Origin: an uncultured Ilumatobacter sp.
GTDB lineage: Bacteria > Actinomycetota > Acidimicrobiia > Acidimicrobiales > Ilumatobacteraceae
Direction of reading: 5' to 3'
Length of the DNA stretch: 30,036 nt
Assembly (NCBI GenBank): GCA_938049325.1
Contig: CALICC010000328.1
Location: 1-30,036, forward strand
A program made the position numbers and the translations under genes. The notes beneath the pieces are model-generated. The model was not told the DNA's origin and made no database searches. It saw nothing but the letters and a program-made list of their open reading frames with translations. Shown here in pieces: positions 13,314 through 21,471 of this stretch; within the stretch, counting starts at the first letter, position 1; the number at the start of each line of letters is the position of its first letter.

Positions 13314-15203
13314 GTGTCTGTCACCGAAACACCCCTCTCGTCGCGCGCGGACCTGCGCAACCTTGCGATCGTCGCCCACGTCGACCACGGCAAGACCACC
13401 CTCGTCGACTCGATGCTCCACCAGTCGGGCGCCTTTCGTGCGAACGAAGATGTCGCCGAGCGCGTCATGGACTCGGGTGACCTCGAGCGCGAGAAGGGGA
13501 TCACGATCCTCGCCAAGAACACGTCGCTGGTCTGGCGTGACAAGCGAACCGATACCGATGTCACGCTCAACATCGTCGACACTCCCGGCCACGCTGACTT
13601 CGGTGGTGAAGTCGAGCGAGCGCTCACCATGGTCGACGGCATCGTGTTGCTGGTCGACGCCGCCGAAGGACCGCTGCCACAGACACGATTCGTGCTGCGC
13701 AAGGCGCTCGCCCGTGACCTCCCGGTCATCTTGACGATCAACAAGATCGACCGGCCTGACGCTCGCGTCGAAGAAGTCGTCGACGAGGTCTACGAACTCT
13801 TCTTCGACCTCGACGCCGAGGAACACCAAGTCGAGTTCCCCATCGTCTACTGCTCGGGTCGCGATGGCTGGTCGACCACCGACCTCGACGAAGCGAAGAA
13901 GATCGTCTCCGGCGAGGTCAGCGGGAAGGACCTCACCACGCTTGGCGAGGTTCTGCTCGACTCGATTCCGGCACCGACCTACACCGAAGGCGCGCCGCTG
14001 CAAGCCTGGGTGACGAACCTCGACGCGTCGCCGTACCTCGGCCGCTTGGCGCTGCTGCGCGTGATCGAAGGCGAGATCACGAAGGGCTCCACCGTTGCGT
14101 GGTGCAAGCGTGACGGCACCGTCAGCCGCGCGAAGATCGCCGAGCTGTTCTTGACCGAACACCTCACCCGCGTGCCCGTCGACTCGGCTCGGCAAGGCGA
14201 CCTCGTCGCGGTGGCAGGAATCGAAGAGATCTACATCGGTGAGACGCTCGCCGACCCGGAGAACCCGATCGCGCTGCCGATCATCGAAGTCGACGAACCT
14301 GCGCTGTCGATGACCATCGGCATCAACACCTCCCCGCTGGCCGGCCGTGAGGGCAAGAAGCTCACCGCTCGCCTCGTGAAGGATCGTCTGGATCGCGAGC
14401 TCGTCGGCAACGTGTCGATGCGCGTCTTCCCGACCGAGCGTCCCGATGCCTGGGAAGTTCAAGGCCGTGGCGAACTGCAGCTGGCAATCCTCGTCGAGCA
14501 GATGCGCCGCGAAGGCTTCGAGCTCACCGTCGGCAAGCCGGTCGTGCTGACCAAGGAGATCGACGGCAAGGTGCACGAGCCGGTCGAGCGGGTCACGGTC
14601 GACGTGCCAGACGAATACATGGGCGCCGTCACGCAGTTGCTCGCCACGCGCAAGGGTCGCATGCAGAACATGAGCGGATCCGGCTGGGTTCGCCTCGACT
14701 ACCTCGTTCCGGCTCGTGGCCTCATCGGTTTCCGAACCGAATTCATGACCGAGACTCGCGGTACCGGCGTGCTGTCGCACACGTCGGAGGGTTACGAGCC
14801 GTGGGCGGGCGAAATTCGTGAACGTGCGCAGGGTGCGCTCGTTGCCGATCGCTCGGGCCCGGTCACGAACTACTCGATGGTCAACCTGCAGGAGCGTTCG
14901 ACGCTGATGGTCAGCGCCGGCCAAGAGGTGTACTGCGGCATGATCGTCGGGGAGAACTCCCGCGCCGGCGACATGGACGTCAACATCTGCAAGGAGAAGA
15001 AGCAGACCAACGTCCGTGCGTCGTCGTCGGATCAGACCGTCAACGTCACGCCGCCGAAGATCCTGTCGCTCGAAGGTGCCCTCGAGTACATCTCGATCGA
15101 CGAGTGCGTCGAAGTCACCCCGAGCAACGTGCGGATCCGCAAGGTCGAACTCGACGCCACGATCCGCAACCGCGAGACCAAGCGCACCAAGAACGAAGCC
15201 TGA
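13314..15203 (+). CDS. typA: Ribosome-associated GTPase TypA/BipA (629 aa)
   Basis: A translational GTPase of the EF-G-like family that acts on the ribosome in 50S assembly and stress adaptation. The G1 loop AHVDHGKTT (21-29) sits near the N-terminus, followed by the switch region REKGITI, G3 DTPGHADFGGEVERAL and G4 NKID. The C-terminal half carries the BipA signatures: a GRGELQLAILVEQMRREGFEL segment of EF-G domain III type, LVPARGLIGFRTEFMTETRGTG, and the late KKQTNVRAS and ALEYISIDECVEVTP segments that distinguish BipA from EF-G and LepA. The length is usual. GTG 13314 is supported by the -10/start spacing. It is a single gene, separated from the upstream cassette by hairpins and convergent with the fucosidase. 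Confidence 0.97.
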   Translation: MSVTETPLSSRADLRNLAIVAHVDHGKTTLVDSMLHQSGAFRANEDVAERVMDSGDLEREKGITILAKNTSLVWRDKRTDTDVTLNIVDTPGHADFGGEVERALTMVDGIVLLVDAAEGPLPQTRFVLRKALARDLPVILTINKIDRPDARVEEVVDEVYELFFDLDAEEHQVEFPIVYCSGRDGWSTTDLDEAKKIVSGEVSGKDLTTLGEVLLDSIPAPTYTEGAPLQAWVTNLDASPYLGRLALLRVIEGEITKGSTVAWCKRDGTVSRAKIAELFLTEHLTRVPVDSARQGDLVAVAGIEEIYIGETLADPENPIALPIIEVDEPALSMTIGINTSPLAGREGKKLTARLVKDRLDRELVGNVSMRVFPTERPDAWEVQGRGELQLAILVEQMRREGFELTVGKPVVLTKEIDGKVHEPVERVTVDVPDEYMGAVTQLLATRKGRMQNMSGSGWVRLDYLVPARGLIGFRTEFMTETRGTGVLSHTSEGYEPWAGEIRERAQGALVADRSGPVTNYSMVNLQERSTLMVSAGQEVYCGMIVGENSRAGDMDVNICKEKKQTNVRASSSDQTVNVTPPKILSLEGALEYISIDECVEVTPSNVRIRKVELDATIRNRETKRTKNEA

Positions 15204-15239
15204 CGCGTCAACGGGGCCGGTCGACTCCGAGCGTGTCGA

Positions 15240-17402
15240 TCACGGCCCGGTGATGTGGGCGCCGTCGGTGTCGTGCAGGTTGCTGCACATGTTGTCTTGA
15301 TGGCGAACGGGGCCGGCTTCCCAGGTGAGTAGCCCGATCCGGCACCGGTCCCAGTGATTGCCGTAGACCTCGCAATCGGATGCGCCGTCTTGGACGACAC
15401 AACCGCTGTCGCCATCGGTCACGGCGTTGCCTTCGACCGTCGCTTGCGTTCCTCCGTCGACGTCGACCGCTCGCATCGTCGAACCCACGCGGTTGCCGTG
15501 CACACGCGAGTCCTCGGCGTGGTCGAGGTGAACGCCCCACCACTTCGCTGCGATGGTGTTGCCACGGATGGTCGAACCGGTCGTGGCGACTGCCCGGACG
15601 GCACAGAGGTGGTCGGTGAGGCGGTTCGACTCGATCAGGTGTCCGCCGCCGCCGCGGAGCTCGATTCCGAGATCCCACCGGTTGCCCGCGAGTTCGCAGC
15701 GTGACACCTGGAGCCGGTCCGCGTTCGTCGCGATCAGGCTGTTGCAGGTGACGGCACGAATGAGCGCATCGTCTGCGTTGATCACCACCGAGCCTGCGAC
15801 GGTGCAACCCAACACGGTGGCCGCCGGGCCGGCGACCGAGACGAGTGGACCACCTCGTTGCTCGCCGTGGCTCAGCGTCTCGCGCACAGCCAGGTGCTCG
15901 ATCCGTGCATCGGGACCGACCGAGACGACTGGTCCGCGAGGGACGATGGTGGCGGCAGAGTCGGGGGCCACCAGCACAGTGCGGTCAGCTCCGAGCCCCC
16001 GCACCGTCACGCCGGCGGGCACGTTGGCCGGGCCGAGGTAGGTGCCGTCACCCAATTGCACGATGGAGCCGGGTGTGGCCGCTTCGACGAGTGGAGCGAG
16101 GGGCGTGGGCTCGGGCGCCAGCGGCGCAAAGAGCTCGTTCGGCTGGTCGGCGGGTTGGGCGACGATGCGGTAGACGGCGATGTCGACCGCATCACTGGAT
16201 GGAGCCGAGTTCGGGTCGATGCGCAGGCCGCTGTGATCTTGCATCCACGTGACCTCGGCCTCGGGAGCGCCGATGCGCACCACGGAGACGACCTGGTGCT
16301 CGGAATCGGCGAGCGCCTCGAACCAGCCCGCGCCGGTGACATCGATCGCGATGAGATCGTGGCCGTGCCGGAGGTAGCGCACGTCGCGAGTTCCCCAGGT
16401 CGTCCAGGGAGCGGCGGAAGCCAGCATCGCCTGATGCGTTCGGATCCATCGCCCGGCGTCGCGCAGCGGAATCGCCTGGAGGTCCGAGATGCTGCCATCG
16501 GCACTCGGACCGATACCGAGCTGCAGGTGGCCGCCCTTGGACACGACCTCGGTGAACAGGTCGATGATCTCCACACCGGTCAGGTGATGCTCGGATCGCT
16601 CGTTGCGATTGGCGCCAAAGCTCTGGGCGATCGGTCGACAGAAGACCCATGGCCCCTGGGTGATCCCCGCCGGAGGATGGCCGTCGAACGTCCGCACGAT
16701 GTCGGGCTCGTCCTCGGCAACATCCGATGCCGACGCCCACCATCGGTCGTTGATCACGACGGCGGGATCGATGGCGCGAACTCGTCGCATCAGTTCTGCA
16801 GTGCGCCAGTGGCCGGCATCGTGCGCCCACTGGCCGTCGCCCCACAGCATGCTCGCGCCGTACCGTTCCACCAGATCGACCACCTGCGGATGGAGCACCT
16901 CGTCGACATAGTGCTCGTCGGGATACTTCGGGTCGCTCCAGTCGAGAAGAGAGTAGTGCGACCCGAAAACGATGTCGTTGCGTTCGCACGCAGCTGCGAA
17001 CTCGGCAACGACGTTGCGACGCGGACCGACCTCGGTCAACGTGTGCTCGGCGCCCGGAGCGTCCCACCAGGTCCACCCGTCATGGTCCTTCGCGACGTGG
17101 ATGGCGTACCCCGCGCCCGCATCTCGAGCCAGCGAGGCCCAGGCCTCGGCGTCGAACTGATCGAACGTGAGCAGCGCAACGACATCGTCGTACTCGTCGA
17201 GATGCCCCCACCGGTCGCGGTGGTGAGCAAGTGCCTCGACCATCGGATGTGGGTGGAGTACGACGTCGGCAACGTCGTCGCCGACGTGGCTGCGGTACCA
17301 GCTGGCTTCCTCGCCGATCGGGGCCCACGCGGGAACGGCAGCGGTCGAGGCGTGGATGCTCAACCCGAATCGTCGTTCGCCCCACCAGGCCGGCATCGTC
17401 AT
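15240..17402 (-). CDS. GH29-type alpha-L-fucosidase fused to a right-handed beta-helix (720 aa)
   Basis: Residues about 3-330 match glycoside hydrolase family 29: an early WWGERRFGLSIHAS opening, AKDHDGWTWW, YSLLDWSDPKYP, the LWGDG strand whose Asp189 is the likely nucleophile, VINDRW and GGHLQLGIGPSADGSI. A small beta domain follows (about 330-420). From about 441 to the end the chain becomes a beta-helix of the NosD/PbH1 type, with repeated short rungs (LGDGTYLGPANVPAGVTVRG, later SNRLT, GNTI, GNRVGS, GNAVTDGDS). GH29 enzymes normally cleave terminal alpha-fucose with retention. No signal peptide is visible from ATG 17402, which is unusual if the substrate is external; ATG 17396 is an alternative start. 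The gene is divergent from the F420-type oxidoreductase and convergent with typA. Substrate and location remain open. Confidence 0.82.
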   Translation of the reverse strand: MTMPAWWGERRFGLSIHASTAAVPAWAPIGEEASWYRSHVGDDVADVVLHPHPMVEALAHHRDRWGHLDEYDDVVALLTFDQFDAEAWASLARDAGAGYAIHVAKDHDGWTWWDAPGAEHTLTEVGPRRNVVAEFAAACERNDIVFGSHYSLLDWSDPKYPDEHYVDEVLHPQVVDLVERYGASMLWGDGQWAHDAGHWRTAELMRRVRAIDPAVVINDRWWASASDVAEDEPDIVRTFDGHPPAGITQGPWVFCRPIAQSFGANRNERSEHHLTGVEIIDLFTEVVSKGGHLQLGIGPSADGSISDLQAIPLRDAGRWIRTHQAMLASAAPWTTWGTRDVRYLRHGHDLIAIDVTGAGWFEALADSEHQVVSVVRIGAPEAEVTWMQDHSGLRIDPNSAPSSDAVDIAVYRIVAQPADQPNELFAPLAPEPTPLAPLVEAATPGSIVQLGDGTYLGPANVPAGVTVRGLGADRTVLVAPDSAATIVPRGPVVSVGPDARIEHLAVRETLSHGEQRGGPLVSVAGPAATVLGCTVAGSVVINADDALIRAVTCNSLIATNADRLQVSRCELAGNRWDLGIELRGGGGHLIESNRLTDHLCAVRAVATTGSTIRGNTIAAKWWGVHLDHAEDSRVHGNRVGSTMRAVDVDGGTQATVEGNAVTDGDSGCVVQDGASDCEVYGNHWDRCRIGLLTWEAGPVRHQDNMCSNLHDTDGAHITGP

Positions 17403-17490
17403 CGGAAGGTGAGTCTCGCGCAACGCATCGACGCGCGCGCGCTCCCTGCGCGCAGGATGGCCGGACTGGGGGCAACGCCGCGTCACCATC

Positions 17491-17496
17491 TAACGT
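17491..17496 (+). promoter_or_regulatory. Putative leaderless -10 element (TAACGT)
   Basis: TAACGT is followed by eight bases and the ATG at 17505, with no Shine-Dalgarno sequence. Confidence 0.45.
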
Positions 17497-17504
17497 CGGA
17501 CGCC

Positions 17505-18551
17505 ATGAAGCTCTCGATGATGATCAACTACTCCGGCGACTTCAAGGCCGACGTCGCCAGAGTCGTCGCCTTGGAAAAGGCCGGCCTCGACATGGTGTGG
17601 GTTCCAGAGGCGTACAGCTTCGACGCCGTTTCGCAGATGGGATACCTCGCGGCCAAGACCGACACGATCGAGATCGGTTCCGCCATTCTCAACGTCTTCT
17701 CGCGTACGGCGACGTGTATGGCGCAGACGGCGGCTGGTCTCGACTTCATCTCCGATGGTCGATTCACGCTGGGACTCGGCGCGTCGGGTCCGCAGGTGAT
17801 CGAAGGCTTCCACGGGGTCCCGTACGAGAAGCCGATGCCGAGAATCCGCGACTACATCAACGTCACGCGCATGACGATGAAGCGTGAGAAGGTCGTCTAC
17901 GACGGTCCGACCGTCCAAGTGCCGTTGCCCGAGGGGCAAGGAACCGGCATGGGCAAGGCGCTGAAGTTGATCAACCATCCGGTTCGCGACACCGTCCCGA
18001 TCTTCTGGGCGAGCCTGATGGGGCTCTCGGTGAAGAACACCGCTGAGCACGCCGACGGATGGATTCCGATCTTCTTCGATCCCGAGAAGTTCCACAACGT
18101 GTGGGGCGACGACATCAAGGTCGGCACAGCGCAGCGCGATGCGTCGCTCGGCCCGCTGCAGATCTCTGCAGGCGGCATGGTCGCGATCGGGGAGGAGTTG
18201 GTCGGCGACAAAGCCGACGCGATCCTCGACTTCTCGCGTCCCAACGTGGCGCTCTACACGGGTGGTATGGGCGCTCGTGACAAGAACTTCTACAACACCA
18301 TCCTGCAGAAGTACGGCTACGTCGACGAAGCCATCGCCATTCAAGACAACTACCTGGCGGGCGAGAAAGAGAAGGCAGCGTCGCTGGTGCCCGCCCAGAT
18401 GCTGCGTGACACCAACCTGATCGGTCCGAAGAGTTTCGTGAAGGAGCGCCTGGCTGCGTACAGCGAGGCCGGCGTCACCCACCTGAGCGTCAATGCCATC
18501 GGCAAGGACCCGGTCGAGACGATCGAGACGCTCAAGACGCTCCTGCCCTGA
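17505..18551 (+). CDS. LLM-class F420-dependent oxidoreductase (348 aa)
   Basis: The chain has the luciferase-like TIM-barrel pattern: MKLSMMINYSGDF at strand 1, LDMVWVPEAYSFDAV at strand 2, TIEIGSAILNVFSRT, a LDFISDGRFTLGLGASGPQV strand 4 and HADGWIPIFF later. These are features of actinobacterial coenzyme F420-dependent oxidoreductases close to mycobacterial Rv3520c-type proteins. F420 rather than FMN use is inferred from family resemblance. There is no signal peptide, so it is cytosolic. ATG 17505 is set by TAACGT eight bases upstream; longer in-frame readings run antisense through the fucosidase gene. It stands 74 bases before the VWA lipoprotein gene. The substrate is unknown; family members act on lipids, ketones or xenobiotics. 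Confidence 0.9.
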   Translation: MKLSMMINYSGDFKADVARVVALEKAGLDMVWVPEAYSFDAVSQMGYLAAKTDTIEIGSAILNVFSRTATCMAQTAAGLDFISDGRFTLGLGASGPQVIEGFHGVPYEKPMPRIRDYINVTRMTMKREKVVYDGPTVQVPLPEGQGTGMGKALKLINHPVRDTVPIFWASLMGLSVKNTAEHADGWIPIFFDPEKFHNVWGDDIKVGTAQRDASLGPLQISAGGMVAIGEELVGDKADAILDFSRPNVALYTGGMGARDKNFYNTILQKYGYVDEAIAIQDNYLAGEKEKAASLVPAQMLRDTNLIGPKSFVKERLAAYSEAGVTHLSVNAIGKDPVETIETLKTLLP

Positions 18552-18625
18552 CCCGCTGTTCTCACGCCATCGCCCCGGCATGATCGTGACGGGAACCGTT
18601 CGGCGCTGCCAAGCGTCCAAGAGGC

Positions 18626-20125
18626 ATGAGAACGAAGCGGACAGCCATCGCCACAGCCACGTTGCTCGCGCTCATCGCATCGTCATGCGGGAGCGACAGC
18701 GCCATCGAATCGACCGGAACGTCCTCAGTCGGCTCGACACCTGTCACGACCGAGGTCGTCGTCGACGCGTCGACGACGGTGCCCGTGCCCGTGCCCGTGC
18801 CCGTGACCGATGCCGGTGGAGGTTGGATCGACGGCGAACCGGAATGGAGCGGCGGAGGTGGGGAAACTGCGGAAGGTGCCGACGCCGCATCGAGCGGTGA
18901 CGCGCTGTACAGCGAGGCGCCCGCGACCGTACCGGCGTCGCGTGAGGCGTCGGCTGAGGAGAGTGCGCCGGCCCCGGACTTCGACTCGCCACTGGAGGAG
19001 CCGTGTGTCGACTGCGCGCCAGCGGCCGCGGACAACACGCCGTTGCGCGCTGGCAGCGTCGATGACAACGCTGAGTTCGACGACTTCCTGACGTACCTCG
19101 ACCGCCTCGACAGCATCGGGATCGAGCGCCGCGACTTCGATCCGACGGGACGAATCGTGGCCACCGTCACCGACGATGCAGGTGCCACGGTGGCGGGGGC
19201 TCGGGTCGACGCGACCGTCGGTGACGTCACGGTTGCGTTGCGCACGACGGCCGACGGCACCGTTCGTTTTCATCCGGCCGCCTACGGATTCCCGGTCGAC
19301 AGTTCGGTGACCTTCACGGTGCCATCCGGCGACTCCGTCGGAGCATCGGTCACCGCCGAGGCCGACAGCGCGGTCACCGTGGTGTCGCCCGAGGCGTCCG
19401 CCGTCGGATCTCCTGTCGCGCTCGATGTGCTCTTCCTGCTCGACGCCACGGGTTCGATGGGCGATGAGATCGATCGGCTGAAGACGACGATCGACACCGT
19501 TGCCGACCGAATCGCCGCGCTCGACCCCGCGCCAGACGTTCGGTTCGCCATGACGCTGTACCGCGACGAAGGCGACGCTTTCGTCACCTCGACCTACGAC
19601 TTCACTGGCGATGTCGCCGAATTTCAGTCCGCTCTGGCCGCCGTGGTCGCAGACGGTGGCGGTGACTACCCGGAAGCGCTCGACGAGGGGCTGGCCGACG
19701 CGCTCGGCGCACCCGCATGGCGCGATCCGGCCGAGGCCGTCCAGCTCGTGTTCGTCGTGGCGGACGCCCCGCCACAGGTCACTCGCCAGGTCGAGGTTCC
19801 CTACAGCGACTCGATCCGTACCGCGATCGAGCGTGGGATCAAGCTCTTCCCGATCGCCTCGTCGAACGCCGACGACCAGGCAGAGGCGGTGTTCCGTCAG
19901 ATGGCGCAAGCGACCGGAGCCCCGTTCGTGTTCCTGAGCCAAGGTGCAGGGGGAGCGTCGGTCGGTGAGAACACCGACATCGCGTCGACCGACTACGAAG
20001 AACTCGCACTCGACGAGCTCGTGGTGCGCCTCGTCGCAGAGGAGCTGTCGGACCTCGATGGCAGTGGCGATGTGTCCGTGCCGACGACGTCGGCGCCTCC
20101 GACCACCAACCCCGACGGTCAGTGA
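18626..20125 (+). CDS. VWA-domain lipoprotein (499 aa)
   Basis: The signal peptide ends at a lipobox-like LIASSC (Cys21), so the protein is probably lipid-anchored outside the membrane. A low-complexity region (about 22-140) includes a VPVPVPVPV run and a Cys pair (127, 130). Residues about 175-255 look like a small beta-sandwich of the carboxypeptidase-regulatory type (GRIVATVTDDAGATVAGARV). From about 266 a von Willebrand A domain begins, with the metal site DATGSMGDE (Asp273, Thr275, Ser277). The C-terminal tail is Thr/Pro-rich. VWA domains bind partner proteins through a metal ion. No partner gene can be named. The start ATG 18626 has AGAGG only one base away, too close for normal use; AAGCGT nine bases upstream is a weak -10 candidate. 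Confidence 0.85.
   Translation: MRTKRTAIATATLLALIASSCGSDSAIESTGTSSVGSTPVTTEVVVDASTTVPVPVPVPVTDAGGGWIDGEPEWSGGGGETAEGADAASSGDALYSEAPATVPASREASAEESAPAPDFDSPLEEPCVDCAPAAADNTPLRAGSVDDNAEFDDFLTYLDRLDSIGIERRDFDPTGRIVATVTDDAGATVAGARVDATVGDVTVALRTTADGTVRFHPAAYGFPVDSSVTFTVPSGDSVGASVTAEADSAVTVVSPEASAVGSPVALDVLFLLDATGSMGDEIDRLKTTIDTVADRIAALDPAPDVRFAMTLYRDEGDAFVTSTYDFTGDVAEFQSALAAVVADGGGDYPEALDEGLADALGAPAWRDPAEAVQLVFVVADAPPQVTRQVEVPYSDSIRTAIERGIKLFPIASSNADDQAEAVFRQMAQATGAPFVFLSQGAGGASVGENTDIASTDYEELALDELVVRLVAEELSDLDGSGDVSVPTTSAPPTTNPDGQ
18779..18802 (+). repeat. Six-base tandem repeat (GTGCCC, four units)
   Basis: Four exact GTGCCC units code Val-Pro repeats in the linker of the VWA lipoprotein (about residues 52-59). 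This is a likely slippage site; a change in copy number would keep the reading frame. Confidence 0.85.
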
Positions 20126-20137
20126 TCGATCGCTGAC
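20118..20137 (+). terminator. Short hairpin at the VWA lipoprotein stop codon
   Basis: GTCAGTGA (20118-20125) pairs with TCGCTGAC (20130-20137), eight pairs including one G-U, across a TCGA loop, overlapping the stop codon. It lies between convergent genes and may serve either direction. No U-tract follows. Confidence 0.35.
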
Positions 20138-20151
20138 GGCCACAACCGACG

Positions 20152-20301
20152 TCAGCTCATCAACTCGCCGAACGTCGAACAGTTGGGGTTCTCGCACATC
20201 GACGACTCGCCCGGAGCCTCCGGCGGTAGTGCGCTCACACCACATGTCGGACAGATCGGTGAGACGTCGTCATCGTCGGTCTGGTCCCACAGATCACTCA
20301 T
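20152..20301 (-). CDS. Small zinc-ribbon protein (49 aa)
   Basis: The 49-residue chain has an acidic N-terminus (DQTDDDD), then CPTC (Cys17, Cys20) and, after 15 residues, CENPNC (Cys36, Cys41), a four-Cys arrangement that fits a zinc ribbon or rubredoxin-like knuckle. I do not recognise a named family. ATG 20301 is chosen over the longer reading from 20367 because the added residues are Arg-rich and overlap the region upstream of the cyclase. A weak GACACT hexamer lies six bases upstream. It is convergent with the VWA lipoprotein and divergent from the adenylate cyclase. A role in protein or nucleic-acid binding is only a guess. Confidence 0.65.
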   Translation of the reverse strand: MSDLWDQTDDDDVSPICPTCGVSALPPEAPGESSMCENPNCSTFGELMS

Positions 20302-20364
20302 GGCGCAAGTGTCGCTCCGGCGCGGCCGACCTGCACCATTTCGAACGCGCTGGTCCGTCACGGT

Positions 20365-20370
20365 CATGAT
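20365..20370 (+). promoter_or_regulatory. Possible -10 element (CATGAT)
   Basis: CATGAT ends six bases before the cyclase ATG 20377. It differs from TANNNT at the first base only. There is no Shine-Dalgarno sequence. Confidence 0.25.
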
Positions 20371-20376
20371 GGACCG

Positions 20377-21471
20377 ATGCCAGACGACATTCGTGACGCG
20401 CTCGGCGAGATCGGGGTGGCGACCGAGAGAATCGACGACGCGCTCGCCGACGGCTCGATTGTCGACCTGACGTTCGAGGCGTTGATCAACGGTGCCGACA
20501 CGGGTCGATACGGCGTTGAGGACGTGGCGGAGATGTCGGGTATCGACCCGACTGTGGCTCGTGCGTTGTGGTTGAGCTTGGGGTTTCCGCTGGGCGGCGA
20601 GCGGCAGTTCTCCGACGCGGACCTCGGAGCGCTCGCTGCGGCGCGCGAGTTCTTTGACCTCCCCGAGGAGTTGCCGCTGCTGCTGAACCAGACCCGGGCC
20701 CTGTCAGCGGCGACGGCGCGACTCGCCGAGACGATGACCGATCGGCTGTTGGATGGGATCCGAGTGGCGACCGAAGAAGACGTGCCACAGGAGGAGATCG
20801 CGTTGGAACTGACTCGCGTGCTCCGGATGGACTCGCTGAACGAGTTGGTGTTGCACATGTTCCGCCGCCAGATGGTGTCCGTGTTCGGCCGACGGCTGGG
20901 GCTCGCCCAGTCGGGCAGCGTGAGCGAAGTGACCACCACGGTCGGGTTCGCCGATCTCGCGGGCTTCACTCGCATGAGCCACCGCCTGAGCTCGGAGGAA
21001 TTGGCGCAGTTCCTCGACGAGTTCGAATCGATCACGATCGACACGGTGGCAGAGTTCGGTGGCCGTGTGATCAAGACGATCGGCGACGAGATCATGTTCG
21101 TCGCAGACGACACCTCGGCCGCAGTGGAGATCGGGCTTCGACTCATCGAGGTCGTCGGTGGGTCGAGTGGGTTGGCGGCGTTGCGCGTCGGTCTCGCTCG
21201 CGGGTCGGTCGTGGTGCGCCGGGGTGACTACTTCGGCGACGCGGTCAACAAGGCGGCTCGGTTGACCAGCTTTGCGTACCCGGACTCGGTACTTGCGTCG
21301 AACTCGGTCAAGGAAGCGACCGCGGAGAGCTTCGCGTGGCGGTCGTTGGGGCGAGTCAGTCTCAAGGACCTCGGTCCGACCCGGATCTGGCGCGCGAGTC
21401 GCGTCGGTGCACCTAGATCAAGCCGCGCAGCCACCACAGCGAGAGGCTCCAGGCGACTGCGAGCAGAATGA
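20377..21471 (+). CDS. Class III adenylate cyclase with N-terminal helical regulatory domain (364 aa)
   Basis: Residues about 183-340 form a class III nucleotide cyclase domain: metal-binding Asp193 (FADLAGFT) and Asp237 (IGDEIMF), Lys233 as the adenine-specifying residue, and Asn291/Arg295 (NKAARL) for transition-state binding. All key residues are present, so it should convert ATP to cAMP as a homodimer. The N-terminal 180 residues are helical, with a stretch (about 45-90) resembling a MerR-like helix-turn-helix, and recall the autoinhibitory domain of mycobacterial Rv1264, a pH-responsive cyclase. There is no membrane segment. The last 20 residues are a basic Ser/Arg/Ala tail read through the end of the convergent VWA gene, giving a 59-base overlap. 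ATG 20377 is the start. Confidence 0.9.
   Translation: MPDDIRDALGEIGVATERIDDALADGSIVDLTFEALINGADTGRYGVEDVAEMSGIDPTVARALWLSLGFPLGGERQFSDADLGALAAAREFFDLPEELPLLLNQTRALSAATARLAETMTDRLLDGIRVATEEDVPQEEIALELTRVLRMDSLNELVLHMFRRQMVSVFGRRLGLAQSGSVSEVTTTVGFADLAGFTRMSHRLSSEELAQFLDEFESITIDTVAEFGGRVIKTIGDEIMFVADDTSAAVEIGLRLIEVVGGSSGLAALRVGLARGSVVVRRGDYFGDAVNKAARLTSFAYPDSVLASNSVKEATAESFAWRSLGRVSLKDLGPTRIWRASRVGAPRSSRAATTARGSRRLRAE

Noticed and set aside
13293..14924. A 543-codon open frame antisense to typA
   Set aside because: It mirrors the codon structure of a conserved GTPase and shows no domain of its own.
15204..15239. A possible terminator between typA and the fucosidase gene
   Set aside because: GGGCC-type segments are present but no stem longer than a few pairs could be matched.
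15858..17504. A long in-frame extension of the LLM oxidoreductase through the fucosidase gene
   Set aside because: The extension is antisense to the GH29/beta-helix gene; the family start is at 17505 with a promoter-like hexamer eight bases upstream.
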